From Alkalihalobacterium alkalinitrilicum (GTDB taxonomy: Bacteria; Bacillota; Bacilli; Bacillales; Bacillaceae_F), in assembly GCF_002019605.1 (NCBI RefSeq), contig NZ_KV917368.1, forward strand, positions 3,193,517-3,257,516: a stretch of 64,000 nt of DNA, written 5' to 3'. Below, one piece after another: positions 1 to 8,475 of this stretch. Made by a program: the position numbers and the translations under genes. Each line of letters opens with the position of its first letter. The first letter of the stretch is position 1. The notes under the pieces are model-generated. The model worked only from the letters and a program-made list of their open reading frames with translations. It was not told the DNA's origin and did not search any database.

Positions 1-592
1 TAGATGAGATATGTTTTATAAGGTGATCTCCAGAAATGGACATTTGTTCACCTTCATTTATTAACATAATGTGAGATTGAGCATGTCCTGGCGTTTCAAG
101 GACCTTCCATCCATTTAGGCCTGGAATACGGTCTCCACTTTGGACCACCTGATGAACCACAGCTTTACACGTAAACTGAAGGAAGGACATATTGCGAATG
201 GATATGTCCTGTATTATTTTCGCGTTCATTCCGTGTTCAGTGAATAATTTCTCGAGAAACTCACTTGTTCTTTTTATAAAGGAAACATCTTGTTCAATCC
301 AAGGTTTCACTTTACGATGGCCTGTAAGGTTCGCATTCGGAAATCGGTCAAGTAAACCAACATGATCAGGGTGGTGATGTGTAATAACAATTTGATCAAT
401 GTCATTTGCTGAATACCCTCGTACCTTTAACTCATCGCTTAATAAATGCCATCCTTCTTCTGTTTTCGGTCCAGTATCCACAAGGGTCAATGCTTCATGG
501 CCTTCAATTAGATACACATTAACAGGGCCAACCAAAAAAGGCGTCGGCAGCGTAATTGTACTAACCTTTTGCTTGTATTTCGTATACGCCAT
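1..592 (-). CDS. MBL-fold metallo-hydrolase, 3' end outside the window
   Basis: The minus-strand frame opens at an ATG whose first base is 592, preceded by AAAGGAG, and runs off the left edge without a stop. The translated part has the metallo-beta-lactamase signature THHHPDHVG at about residues 75-83 and further downstream a GHAQSHI segment and an SGDHL segment, the usual metal-ligand positions of this fold. It is probably a hydrolase of the glyoxalase-II/RNase Z-like broad family; the substrate cannot be named. The start overlaps the last 32 bases of the upstream CoA-transferase gene in another frame, so the two are probably co-transcribed and translationally coupled. Confidence 0.85.
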   Translation of the reverse strand, partial: MAYTKYKQKVSTITLPTPFLVGPVNVYLIEGHEALTLVDTGPKTEEGWHLLSDELKVRGYSANDIDQIVITHHHPDHVGLLDRFPNANLTGHRKVKPWIEQDVSFIKRTSEFLEKLFTEHGMNAKIIQDISIRNMSFLQFTCKAVVHQVVQSGDRIPGLNGWKVLETPGHAQSHIMLINEGEQMSISGDHLIKHISS

Positions 593-1757
593 GACTAACT
601 CCTTTGGTTTTAACCACTTTTTTTGTTGTTAATGTAGCAATTTGTTCCTGATCATATTGTAAAACTTCCGCTAATACAGCTTCTGTATGTTCTCCTAATT
701 CTGGAGATGGGTATAACTCTGCAAATGTTCCCTTTTCTTTATCGTATGTAGTTGCTACTTCAGGGTATCCGTCAAGTGGAGTAAAGATCAAGCGACGTTC
801 TTCAACATATTTTGATGATGTTAATTCACCCGGTTCAAGCACTGGTGCCATACAACAGTCAACTTTTTGTGCGAAGCTCATCCACTCATGCATCGAATAC
901 GATAGGAACAGTTCTTTCATTTCACGGTAAATTGGGTTACTGTCTATCGTTTCAGACATATGTGCAGGTACCCACTCATCTTTACCAACAGCATTACAAA
1001 AATTAATCCAAAACTTTGGTTCTAATGCTCCTAAACTCATATAACGGTTATCTTTGGTTTTATAAACATGATATGAAATCATCGCACCCGTTAATTCAGC
1101 CACACCTTGTTGGCGGCCCTTTTCACTTGCTATTAAAACATGATTATTCATAAGTGATACCATAACATCCGTTAACGATAAATCGATATAGCTACCTTCT
1201 TTTTTAATAGACCGTTGAACGAGTGCTGCTAAGATAGCTTCGGATGCTGCCATCCCCCCAGCTAAATCGGCTAAAGTTATGGTTGGATGTACAGGTTCGC
1301 CATTTGTATCTTTTAATTGACTAAGCATTCCACTAAGAGCTATATAGTTAATATCATGGCTACCAAAATGACTTAATGCAGTATCTTGTCCATACCCAGT
1401 AAGTGAACAGTAAATGATATCTTTATTGTGTTTATTGACTTCTTCGTAGCCTAATCCTAGTCTCTCCATTACACCTGGTCGAAAACTTTCGATAACAACA
1501 TCAGACTTTTTCATTAAATCAAGAGCAATCTGCTTGCCCTCTTTTTCCTTAAGGTTAAGAGCTATACTCTTCTTGTTACGGTTATTAGCTAAAAAAATTA
1601 AACCCGTGCCATCACGTTTATCTCCTAGCGCTCTTGCTGGGTCACCAGACAACGGCTCTACTTTAATAACTTCTGCTCCCATATCACTTAGTCGCAAACT
1701 CGCGTAAGGACCCGGTAAATACTGCGAAAAATCTAATATTCGGATTCCATCTAACAT
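561..1757 (-). CDS. CaiB/BaiF family (type III) CoA-transferase or racemase
   Basis: About 398 residues, the full length of the class III CoA-transferase / alpha-methylacyl-CoA racemase family. Seen: N-terminal LDGIRILDFSQYLPGPYAS, GAEVIKVE, and the GSHDINYIALSG segment that in racemases of this family holds catalytic His/Asp residues, which makes a 2-methylacyl-CoA racemase-like role possible. The start is placed at ATG 1757 because AGGAG lies a few bases upstream; a longer frame beginning at 1802 lacks such a site. It overlaps the downstream MBL hydrolase gene by 32 bases. Together they may act on an acyl-CoA, but the substrate is not evident. Confidence 0.85.
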   Translation of the reverse strand: MLDGIRILDFSQYLPGPYASLRLSDMGAEVIKVEPLSGDPARALGDKRDGTGLIFLANNRNKKSIALNLKEKEGKQIALDLMKKSDVVIESFRPGVMERLGLGYEEVNKHNKDIIYCSLTGYGQDTALSHFGSHDINYIALSGMLSQLKDTNGEPVHPTITLADLAGGMAASEAILAALVQRSIKKEGSYIDLSLTDVMVSLMNNHVLIASEKGRQQGVAELTGAMISYHVYKTKDNRYMSLGALEPKFWINFCNAVGKDEWVPAHMSETIDSNPIYREMKELFLSYSMHEWMSFAQKVDCCMAPVLEPGELTSSKYVEERRLIFTPLDGYPEVATTYDKEKGTFAELYPSPELGEHTEAVLAEVLQYDQEQIATLTTKKVVKTKGVSHGVYEIQAKG

Positions 1758-1840
1758 ATTATTCTCTCCTAGTCTATTACTATTTCTGCATCTCACTTTC
1801 AAGAAAAAAGACTGACTTATTAGTGCTCTACACCATAACT

Positions 1841-1849
1841 TGTGGATAA
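1841..1849 (-). other. Isolated consensus DnaA box
   Basis: TGTGGATAA, an exact match to the reverse complement of the DnaA box TTATCCACA, lies in the spacer between the CoA-transferase gene and the 48-aa gene. It is flanked by a 9-bp inverted repeat (CTGACTTAT at 1812-1820, ATAAGTCAG at 1906-1914). It belongs with the cluster at 2343-2437, about 500 bases away. Confidence 0.5.
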
Positions 1850-1949
1850 AGTGCTTCTAACCCCTTTAGCATCTATATCGATAGTTGAGGTGTCTGACAC
1901 TTACTATAAGTCAGCCTCGAAAGAATTTGTATTCAGTAGTATCGTTTAA

Positions 1950-2096
1950 TTAATTATATACTTCTGTTAAAAATAGATCGGTTTCTAATGGCTCAAATCC
2001 ATTCTCACTTTTGCGCAACTCACGAATTTCCATCGTCAATCTTTCAATTTTCTTTTCCATTTCTTCCAATACTTTCATCTCGACTGTCACCGTCAT
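1950..2096 (-). CDS. Small charged coiled-coil-like protein, 48 aa
   Basis: A 48-codon frame starts at ATG 2096 after GGGGGAG at a good distance and ends with TAA at 1950. The product is rich in Glu, Lys, Leu and Met with heptad-like spacing over its first 30 residues (VEMKVLEEMEKKIERL), suggesting a helix or short coiled coil, then an acidic tail. No family is recognised. It stands alone between the CoA-transferase gene and a stretch with DnaA boxes. Evidence for expression is the ribosome binding site and compact composition only. Confidence 0.55.
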   Translation of the reverse strand: MTVTVEMKVLEEMEKKIERLTMEIRELRKSENGFEPLETDLFLTEVYN

Positions 2097-2342
2097 AGCT
2101 AACTCCCCCTAAATAATAATTTAATGAATATTCTGATAATTAAAGATGTTAATAATTACTTCATGTTGTCTTTTGACAACAATCACATGTCACTTGGGTA
2201 CGATTATTCTTTTTATCCTGTATCGCTTTAAATCGTTTTAAATTTATGAATATTCTATCAACGTATTTAATGTTTGTAAACCTCTTTTTAAAATGTAATC
2301 GCTTACAGATTAAAACTTTTTTTTACCATCTTTTCCCCAGGT

Positions 2343-2437
2343 TTATCCACAGGTTGTGGATAGTGTGGGTAAGTATCTTTATATCTCTTTAAAAGTTCTA
2401 GCTTGTTTGTTTAATATGTGGATAGTTTTGTGGACAA
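2343..2437. other. Cluster of DnaA boxes
   Basis: Four 9-mers of the DnaA box type lie within 95 bases: TTATCCACA at 2343-2351 (exact), TGTGGATAG at 2355-2363, TGTGGATAG at 2417-2425 and TGTGGACAA at 2429-2437 (each one mismatch from TGTGGATAA). They sit between the 48-aa gene and the 142-aa gene. Bacilli are known to carry DnaA-box clusters away from oriC that titrate DnaA or let it act as a transcription factor. No dnaA or dnaN gene or AT-rich unwinding element is adjacent, so this is not called an origin. Confidence 0.55.
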
Positions 2438-2442
2438 CATTT

Positions 2443-2871
2443 TTATCTGTTTTTTTGATCTAAATATACAAGAACATCTTGTACCCATTTCTCTTTCACT
2501 AGAATATTTTCAACGACCCGTCGAAACGAATTCACTGTTACTTCCCTATATAATCTTGATAAAAGGTTTACTCTCCTTTGTTGACGCTCTAATTTTCTTT
2601 TAATGCCTTTTTTATATGTCTCTGGTCTTTCAAAAATATCCTGATCAACAGCGACCATTTCTCCTGCTAACTGATAATAAAGCCACTTAAGCTGCTCGTC
2701 ATTCTCTCTTCTAACTTGAATAATTTGTGCTAACAATTGTTTACTGTCTTCTGTTTCAGCAATGACCATTAAGAAATCAAAAGTTATGACCGCTGTGCTT
2801 TCCCTTGTTAAGAGTTGTTTTATTATATTTAGAGATGCATTATTCCTATAAACGTACTGATAATAATTCAC
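2443..2871 (-). CDS. Hypothetical helical protein, 142 aa
   Basis: The frame starts at GTG 2871 behind GGGGAAG and gives 142 residues that look all-helical, with many Glu/Arg/Gln and no predicted membrane segment. Features such as the ETEDSKQLLAQIIQVRRENDEQLKWLYYQ-like helix (residues about 40-68) recall ferritin-like or rubrerythrin-type helical bundles, but a full set of metal ligands was not identified, so no function is claimed. It is convergent with nothing and stands as a single gene; the DnaA-box cluster begins just past its stop codon. Confidence 0.6.
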   Translation of the reverse strand: MNYYQYVYRNNASLNIIKQLLTRESTAVITFDFLMVIAETEDSKQLLAQIIQVRRENDEQLKWLYYQLAGEMVAVDQDIFERPETYKKGIKRKLERQQRRVNLLSRLYREVTVNSFRRVVENILVKEKWVQDVLVYLDQKNR

Positions 2872-3078
2872 TTTCTTCCCCTACTTTCTTTGTTGTTCAT
2901 CTTTTAAACATATGAGTCAGGAGCTTGCTCTATACGAGAGTGTTAATTCGATAAACTTTTACATATTTCGCCAAATTATATTATTATTCGAAAAATTGTA
3001 ACAATTTCTTCATACTATTTTTACAAACTACGTTTACAATGAACATATAAAAATATAAATAAAAAGGTATGATGAGAG

Positions 3079-3243
3079 ATGAGAAAACATGCACCATCAT
3101 TTGAGGATTTGGTTCTTGAAAACAAAAAACAATTACTTCAAGACCCAGTCGCTTTAAATAAAATTGAAAAAAGAATTGAAGAACGAAAAGCAAAAGAATT
3201 CGAAAGCTTAACCATTGTGGAAAAAAATAAAAAAAGAGCATAA
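3079..3243 (+). CDS. FbpB-family (Fur-regulated basic protein) small protein, 54 aa
   Basis: A 54-residue basic protein starting at ATG 3079. Its N-terminal part, SFEDLVLENKKQLL followed by a KIEKRIEERKAKE helix, matches the pattern of the Fur-regulated basic proteins of Bacillus (FbpB family), small proteins that assist an iron-sparing small RNA under iron limitation. The assignment rests on this motif and on the size and charge; an unmistakable Fur box was not found upstream, although an AT-rich promoter-like stretch lies there. A strong intrinsic terminator follows at 3362-3397. The gene is plus-strand, unlike most of the window. Confidence 0.65.
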   Translation: MRKHAPSFEDLVLENKKQLLQDPVALNKIEKRIEERKAKEFESLTIVEKNKKRA

Positions 3244-3361
3244 AATTACTCTGTTCAAAGCAAGTACATGTCTATATTAGTGAGAGAACTCAAAAAAAAG
3301 CTAGAAGATCCTTAAGTAGTTCCGTTTTTGTGGAGAAACATTAGAAATAAGGTTCGAATTA

Positions 3362-3397
3362 GCATATCAATTAGCATACAAATTGATATGCTTTTTT
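3362..3397 (+). terminator. Intrinsic terminator downstream of the FbpB-like gene
   Basis: GCATATCAATT at 3362-3372 and AATTGATATGC at 3381-3391 form a perfect 11-bp stem around an 8-base loop and are followed by six T residues on the plus strand. Confidence 0.85.
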
Positions 3398-3446
3398 CGG
3401 TGATATAAATTTATATAATTATTCTATTAAAAAGGGGTTTAAATAG

Positions 3447-4010
3447 GTGTTAAATGAGGATGAAATCATTACTCTTATAGAAGAAGATGAATGGATGATG
3501 GAAATATTAAAAACTGCTAGATCATTAAACTTACCCGATTGGTGGATTTGTGCAGGCTTTATTAGGTCAAAAATTTGGGATGTTTTACATGGATTTAGTA
3601 AAAGGACAACGATTCCAGATATTGATGTAATCTATTTTGATACAACAAAACTTAATGAATTAGAAGAAAAGAAGGTAGAAGAAAAACTCAAATCTCTTTT
3701 ACCGAATTTTCCTTGGTCTGTTAAGAATGAAGCTAGAATGCACCTTAGAAATAATGTTGAACCTTACTTTTCTTCTGTTGATGCAATTTCAAAGTTTCCA
3801 GAAACAGCAACAGCATTAGGAGCAAAGTTAGATGAAAGAGGCAAGGTTTTTTTAACTGCTCCTTGTGGAATTAGTGATGTTGTCAATTTAGTAGTTAAAC
3901 CGACGCCGTATTTTATGGAAAACAAAAACCTTGCATCTATCTACAATGAGCGTATCCTTAAAAAAAATTGGAAAGCTACATGGGATAAGGTAAGCGTTCA
4001 TAAAATATAA
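3447..4010 (+). CDS. Nucleotidyltransferase family protein (DUF925/NTP_transf_6 type)
   Basis: 187 residues from GTG 3447, preceded by AAAAAGGGG. The segment CAGFIRSKIWDVLHG (residues about 36-50) followed by IPDIDVIYFD (about 57-66) matches the Gly/Arg and D-x-D metal-binding pattern of the small bacterial nucleotidyltransferase family once called DUF925. Length fits that family. The biological substrate is not known. It is a single plus-strand gene closed by a hairpin at 4037-4065 and has no functional link to its neighbours. Confidence 0.75.
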   Translation: MLNEDEIITLIEEDEWMMEILKTARSLNLPDWWICAGFIRSKIWDVLHGFSKRTTIPDIDVIYFDTTKLNELEEKKVEEKLKSLLPNFPWSVKNEARMHLRNNVEPYFSSVDAISKFPETATALGAKLDERGKVFLTAPCGISDVVNLVVKPTPYFMENKNLASIYNERILKKNWKATWDKVSVHKI

Positions 4011-4036
4011 GTAAATAGAGGGGTATATGTTCTCAG

Positions 4037-4065
4037 CGCTCGGATTGATAACCAAGCGTTTTTTT
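4037..4065 (+). terminator. Probable intrinsic terminator after the nucleotidyltransferase gene
   Basis: CGCTCGG (4037-4043) pairs with CCAAGCG (4052-4058) with one mismatch over an 8-base loop, directly followed by seven T residues. Confidence 0.7.
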
Positions 4066-4150
4066 GCGTATCTAAATAATAGGGTACTTCAACATAACTA
4101 TTGTTCCATTTGAAATATTTATGGTCTTTTCAGCACCTTACTGTTTTATG

Positions 4151-4480
4151 TTATTGATAGTTCTTTAACACATTTTGAAGTTTTAACGCTAAGCCCACGT
4201 CACCTTTGATTTTTAACTTTCCACCCATAAAAGCCATCGTTGGATTTAGTTTTCCTTCCACCAATTTTAAAAAATTAGAATCGGCTAACGCAAGAGTGCA
4301 TTTTGGCTCAAAGACCTCTCCGACAACATATTCTACGTGCCCGTTTTCAAATTTAATTTGGTACGTCCCTTCATCTTCACCAGTCAAATCAAATTGATAT
4401 GTTGTTTGTAGACTTTGAATTCCTTCAGGTTCATTGTTCATTTTCTCCTGTAATTTCTCTAACGTTTCTTTTACCGCCAT
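4151..4480 (-). CDS. SCP2 sterol-transfer-like domain protein
   Basis: 109 residues from ATG 4480, which has GGGGCGAG just upstream; a longer frame to 4510 has no good site. The pattern YQFDLTGEDEGTYQIKFENG ... CTLALADSNFLKLVEGKLNPTMAFMGGKLKIKGD is the usual SCP2 fold signature: a lipid-binding tunnel followed by the FMxGKLKxxGD turn. Such small stand-alone SCP2 proteins are common in Bacillaceae and probably bind fatty acyl chains or other hydrophobic ligands. It lies just downstream, on the same strand, of a lipase-like hydrolase, which is compatible with a lipid-related role. Confidence 0.85.
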   Translation of the reverse strand: MAVKETLEKLQEKMNNEPEGIQSLQTTYQFDLTGEDEGTYQIKFENGHVEYVVGEVFEPKCTLALADSNFLKLVEGKLNPTMAFMGGKLKIKGDVGLALKLQNVLKNYQ

Positions 4481-4531
4481 TATACTCGCCCCTTTGTTAT
4501 TCATAAACAAAGTGTACCATAAAATGAATAG

Positions 4532-5518
4532 TCATTCATTATTTGTTTTTAAAACTCCCTTACTATTTGACCCTTGTATTTCTTGGATAATTTTATTAAA
4601 AACATTCTCTCGAATCTCTTTCTTTTCATTAAGTAAATGGTGTTTTCCTTCGTCATACAAGAGAATTTCACTATTATGAAATTGTTTAGCAACAAAACGA
4701 CAATTATACTTCCAGTCCACTGTTTCATCATCGACTCCTTGGAGTACAAGAACTCGATGATCGTTGCCTTTCACTGTATGAATTCGATCATTCCAATCGA
4801 TTAACGCCTTTAACCAATTAAGCGGAACAGTCTTCGGCTGACATGGATCTCGTTGTATAAATTGAGTAAATCGTTTATCAGAACTACTTTCGCGAATGAC
4901 CCTCTTTACTTTTTTTACAATAGGCTTCGCCAAATAATACCCTAACTTTGTAATTGTCCACAGGTTTGAACGTATAAGCGGAGCAACTAAGATGATAGAA
5001 GCCAAACTCTGTTGATATCGTGTGAGTAAATCATTCACCACTACAGCCGCTCCCGTGCTATGGGCGATAACATGAAGTCGAGAGCTATACTGTTTTGTTA
5101 CTTCCTTTACTAAAGCCTCATAAACCCGTTGATATTCTTCAAAATGAGTAATGTCAGCTCGTTCTCCACTAGATAAACCATGTCCTGGCCAGTCAAAAGT
5201 AATGACCGAATAACCTTCATCTGTTAAAAAGTGGATCGTCGCACTTAATATCCCTACGTGATCAAGATAGCCATGCAACAGTAAGACCACTTCACCACTT
5301 TTCCCGTGAATTGGGGAGAACACCTGAACTTTTATGCTATAGTTATCCACAGGAAGATTTCCTATATGATACCTTATATACTCCTGTGGTAATTTGTAGT
5401 GCTCAAGATATTGACAAATATCCTTTGTTTGCCTTGAAGGATTTCTAAAGTCAATGCTTTCCATCACTTTCTGTAATTGATTTATAACTCTTTGTATTTC
5501 GTTTCGATTTTTGTTCAA
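4532..5518 (-). CDS. Alpha/beta hydrolase of the lysophospholipase / serine aminopeptidase S33 type
   Basis: 328 residues starting at TTG 5518 after GGAGAAACC. The fold markers are clear: LLLHGYLDHVG (oxyanion region, about 80-90), FDWPGHGLSSGERADI (about 112-127), nucleophile elbow AHSTGA (Ser about 152), a late Asp in GVDDE and His in EGKHHLLNE (about 295-300). The elbow is A-H-S-T-G, a variant of G-x-S-x-G seen in monoacylglycerol lipase-like proteins. No signal peptide, so cytoplasmic. Likely hydrolyses an ester of a lipid; exact substrate unknown. The neighbouring SCP2 gene follows after about 50 bases. Confidence 0.85.
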   Translation of the reverse strand: MNKNRNEIQRVINQLQKVMESIDFRNPSRQTKDICQYLEHYKLPQEYIRYHIGNLPVDNYSIKVQVFSPIHGKSGEVVLLLHGYLDHVGILSATIHFLTDEGYSVITFDWPGHGLSSGERADITHFEEYQRVYEALVKEVTKQYSSRLHVIAHSTGAAVVVNDLLTRYQQSLASIILVAPLIRSNLWTITKLGYYLAKPIVKKVKRVIRESSSDKRFTQFIQRDPCQPKTVPLNWLKALIDWNDRIHTVKGNDHRVLVLQGVDDETVDWKYNCRFVAKQFHNSEILLYDEGKHHLLNEKKEIRENVFNKIIQEIQGSNSKGVLKTNNE

Positions 5519-6112
5519 CGTAGGTTTCTCCTAATAATTTATTAGTGAACTATACAACTTATTGGATATCGTCTAATTTCTATATTATATTATCACTTCG
5601 GTACTAAGGGATTACGAAAAATAGACTTTGGTTTTTCTTAAAATCAGTCAAAGCCAAAACTTTCTGGAGAATTTTTTTAAGCTATCACCACAATTTGCAG
5701 TCAATCTCCCAAAAAAAAGTTTGAAAAAATTTTTTCTTTTCTTTTAACCGAATTTATATGTACCTCTTTTCTAAAAGATTAAGTGGTTTATTGCTAATCG
5801 ATAGTAATCCAAGCGAAAATTTGGCTTACTGTCCAATAGTAACAAAGTATTTTATATTATTATCTATGAAGTGGATATTTACAATCAACATTTCTAACCT
5901 TTCCTTGTCAATACCATGGTAAACATGTTCATCACTTTTGATTGGACTTTCTTTTGACAGTCATGTGACCAGTATGTTGATAATTATTAGATTAGATGCG
6001 GTCAAATGATGAAACTTACTATATTAATAAAAAAATAGGAACATAAAGTTAATTCTTTATACCTCAACTTCTTTCCCCCTACCCACCTAATAAATTCAAC
6101 ATTGATGTTTTG
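5519..6112. other. AT-rich intergenic stretch without a gene
   Basis: About 590 bases between the hydrolase start and the CPBP protease stop. Both strands are interrupted by many stops. It contains T- and A-runs and one sigma-A-like TTGACAGTCATG motif on the plus strand (near 5955) that leads to no plus-strand gene. No tRNA, hairpin terminator with a T-tract, or repeat stood out. The upstream promoter of the lipase-like gene must lie at its left end. Confidence 0.5.
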
Positions 6113-7579
6113 TTAAGTTCGAAATAAAAGCTTTCTTCTTTGTCCTTTTGGCCTTTTCAGAAAAACTAGAAACGGAACTAACGTTAATACGACCGACAGT
6201 AAACCTACTGGACCAATGATCGTTAATAAGAAAATAGATCCAATCATACTGTTATAGAAGAAATGACAGAAGATGGCCGTTACAAATCCATATCTTTTAT
6301 ATACAAAGTAGAAAAATGGCCCTACGATCAGTACAAATTCAAAGATGCGAATATGCCAAGGAACCATATGATATCCAATATGTCCAATCCCCCATAAAAA
6401 GGACGTAGCTAATACAGAAACCACAACTCCAAAACGATCAAAAGCTGGAATTAAATAGCGTCGGAAAATGGTTTCCTCACTTATGGATGCACATATTCCA
6501 AGTGATAACGCAAAGACAGGTACAGCCCAAAGAGGAGTATTTAAGAAAACTGCATAATCCATTACGGGTGAAGACCAAGCCCCGAAGTAAGCGGATAAAC
6601 CATAAAAAATGGTCGTTAAACTAGTCGACACAATCATGAGTAAAAAGCCATTCCAAACCGCTGGTTGTAATTTTTCAGCTATTTGGCTAAACGGTTGAAC
6701 ATAGTCTGTTTTTTGGGCTGTAATTAGCAAAATGGCAAAAGTCGCATAAGTAAGGACTCCTGAAAAGAGAAGGCTAAACATATCGACGGTCCCCATCGCC
6801 AAATACAGTCCACAAAACCACCCAACACCAGCTAATAATGATATAAGGGTTGGTCCTAGAAAAGCCTCGATTTGATTATTATTTAACTTTTTGATCAATT
6901 GAACTGTTGCTACAATTGCAACTACAACAATCGTTACCATAAAAACTAAGGCCAGTATCATTTCCCATAAATTAAAGATTTCTGTAGAAAAAGGGTATTG
7001 ATCTACTTCACCATACTTATGAAACGCTAAAATCGTATTGTCGTAGACGGAAATCCGTACTTTTCCCTCAATTTCTCCAGCCACTTCACCGCGACTATAA
7101 ATATAATCGATATCACCAAATACACCCTTATGTTCCTCTACTTTTACGAATCCGCTTCCAAATAAGTTCTCCAGGAAATTGTTTATTTCTTGATCATTTT
7201 CTACATGGATGTACAGGTTATTAGCTCTTACGATATCAGAAGTAAACGGATCGACTTCGAAAAGATAGTTATCAAGTACGATAGAAATCGTATAAATTGG
7301 AATTTCATTTGTTAAACGTTCTATTTCTTCATTGGTCCACTTTTCCTCTGTGATGTATTGGCCAATACTTTCGTTTGCTCGCGTTTCAATTGTCGGCGAT
7401 CTGTCTCCTACATCAATGTTGAGATCCATTTTTTTACTAAATACCTCAATGGCTTCAATCGCTTCCTCTTTAGACACCTTTTGGATCGGATATGAAGGTT
7501 CTGAAACAATTGAATAATAGACTGCTAGGAAAAGAACGGAGAGGATGGAAAGGGTAACAAGTGGTCTTAATGTAGTCAA
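6113..7579 (-). CDS. CPBP family intramembrane glutamic protease-like protein
   Basis: 488 residues from TTG 7579 (AAAGGATG upstream). Layout: an N-terminal membrane anchor (residues about 7-26), a large outside domain to about residue 200, then at least seven hydrophobic segments. The CPBP/Abi signature is present in the C-terminal half: EETIFRRYL (EExxxR), a histidine in GHIGYHMVPWH and the last motif CHFFYN (HxxxN). These are the catalytic residues of the CAAX-protease/bacteriocin-processing family. The N-terminal extracytoplasmic domain is unusual in size and may be a sensor or substrate-binding part. It stands alone. Confidence 0.85.
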   Translation of the reverse strand: MTTLRPLVTLSILSVLFLAVYYSIVSEPSYPIQKVSKEEAIEAIEVFSKKMDLNIDVGDRSPTIETRANESIGQYITEEKWTNEEIERLTNEIPIYTISIVLDNYLFEVDPFTSDIVRANNLYIHVENDQEINNFLENLFGSGFVKVEEHKGVFGDIDYIYSRGEVAGEIEGKVRISVYDNTILAFHKYGEVDQYPFSTEIFNLWEMILALVFMVTIVVVAIVATVQLIKKLNNNQIEAFLGPTLISLLAGVGWFCGLYLAMGTVDMFSLLFSGVLTYATFAILLITAQKTDYVQPFSQIAEKLQPAVWNGFLLMIVSTSLTTIFYGLSAYFGAWSSPVMDYAVFLNTPLWAVPVFALSLGICASISEETIFRRYLIPAFDRFGVVVSVLATSFLWGIGHIGYHMVPWHIRIFEFVLIVGPFFYFVYKRYGFVTAIFCHFFYNSMIGSIFLLTIIGPVGLLSVVLTLVPFLVFLKRPKGQRRKLLFRT

Positions 7580-7687
7580 TGACGTTCATCCTTTCACCTA
7601 TCGAAATTAGTAATTAAAATATATACGATTGATTATTTAGATAGTTTCATTTTAACTATGATTTGCCGAAAAGCCCTTAAAAATTAT

Positions 7688-7727
7688 AAAAAAACCACCC
7701 ATCAATATCTTGAACATGATAGGGTGG
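7688..7727 (-). terminator. Intrinsic terminator of the tre operon
   Basis: Read on the minus strand, CCACCC plus ATCA pairs with TGAT plus GGGTGG (one bulged base) and is followed by a run of seven T residues. It lies immediately past the treR stop codon. Confidence 0.85.
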
Positions 7728-7735
7728 ATATACTA

Positions 7736-8452
7736 TTAAGTTAATTTCCTTCTAGCAAAATCGACGAACCTAAATTTATCAGGTCTATGACGAGACTCTG
7801 TGTATTGAAATAGACTTGCATCATCTAAATATACAAAGTTTTTTACAACAACAATATTAACGAATCCATCCAAATTAAGAAACCGTCGGTCTTCTTCTGT
7901 CGGTTCTTCAATCGTAATTTCTTTTTTCGCAAAACTAATCGTTAAACCTAATTCTTGTTCAATATGCTCATAGATCGAATCTTCACATATGGATTTTGTT
8001 AGGTCAGGAACATATTTTATCAATAAAAAATCTTTATCTAAAATAATTTTTTCCTTTGCAATTTCTCGAATACGAATAACCTTCCAAATCCTATCATCGT
8101 CAGTTGCCTGCAATTGTTCTTTTAGAAAGGTATCTGGCTTTATTTCACTAAACTCTTCCACTGTCGTGCGGGCTCTATTACCCATTTTTTTAGCCAGTTC
8201 TTTAAAACTGACGAGCCCTGAAATCGGGAAATTTAATTTTTGGACGTCTAGGACAATTGATCCTTTTCCTTGTACTTTTTGAATAAACCCATGTTCGGAT
8301 AAAAGCTTTAACGCTTTTCGAATCGTCTCTCTCGACGTCGAGTATAGTTCGACAAGATCATTTTCTGAAGGAAGGAGACTATTCACTGGATAGTCTCCTT
8401 CTTGTATTTTAGTTGCAATCTCTTCATATATTTTTACATATTTATTTTTCAC
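7736..8452 (-). CDS. treR: Trehalose operon repressor TreR (GntR/HutC type)
   Basis: 238 residues from GTG 8452, the same length as the B. subtilis protein; the longer frame to 8464 lacks a ribosome binding site while GGTGAT precedes 8452. N-terminal winged helix: LPSENDLVELYSTSRETIRKAL, then the UTRA effector domain with QFPVSGLVSFKEL-like and ICEDSIYEHIEQELGLTIS-like segments nearly identical in pattern to TreR, ending TESRHRPDKFRFVDFARR. In Bacillus TreR represses the tre operon and is released by trehalose-6-phosphate. Operators of the right sequence are present at 13644-13657 and 13680-13692. Last gene of the locus, followed by a terminator. Confidence 0.95.
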   Translation of the reverse strand: MKNKYVKIYEEIATKIQEGDYPVNSLLPSENDLVELYSTSRETIRKALKLLSEHGFIQKVQGKGSIVLDVQKLNFPISGLVSFKELAKKMGNRARTTVEEFSEIKPDTFLKEQLQATDDDRIWKVIRIREIAKEKIILDKDFLLIKYVPDLTKSICEDSIYEHIEQELGLTISFAKKEITIEEPTEEDRRFLNLDGFVNIVVVKNFVYLDDASLFQYTESRHRPDKFRFVDFARRKLT

Positions 8453-8475
8453 AAATATCACCAATTATAATTGTA

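Noticed and set aside
2343-2437. Replication origin
   Set aside because: DnaA boxes are present but no dnaA/dnaN neighbour, no long AT-rich unwinding element and no recF/gyrB context.
2984-3241. Minus-strand open frame with hydrophobic product
   Set aside because: It is the complement of the FbpB-like gene, is dominated by Phe and Leu from A-rich coding DNA, and has no ribosome binding site.
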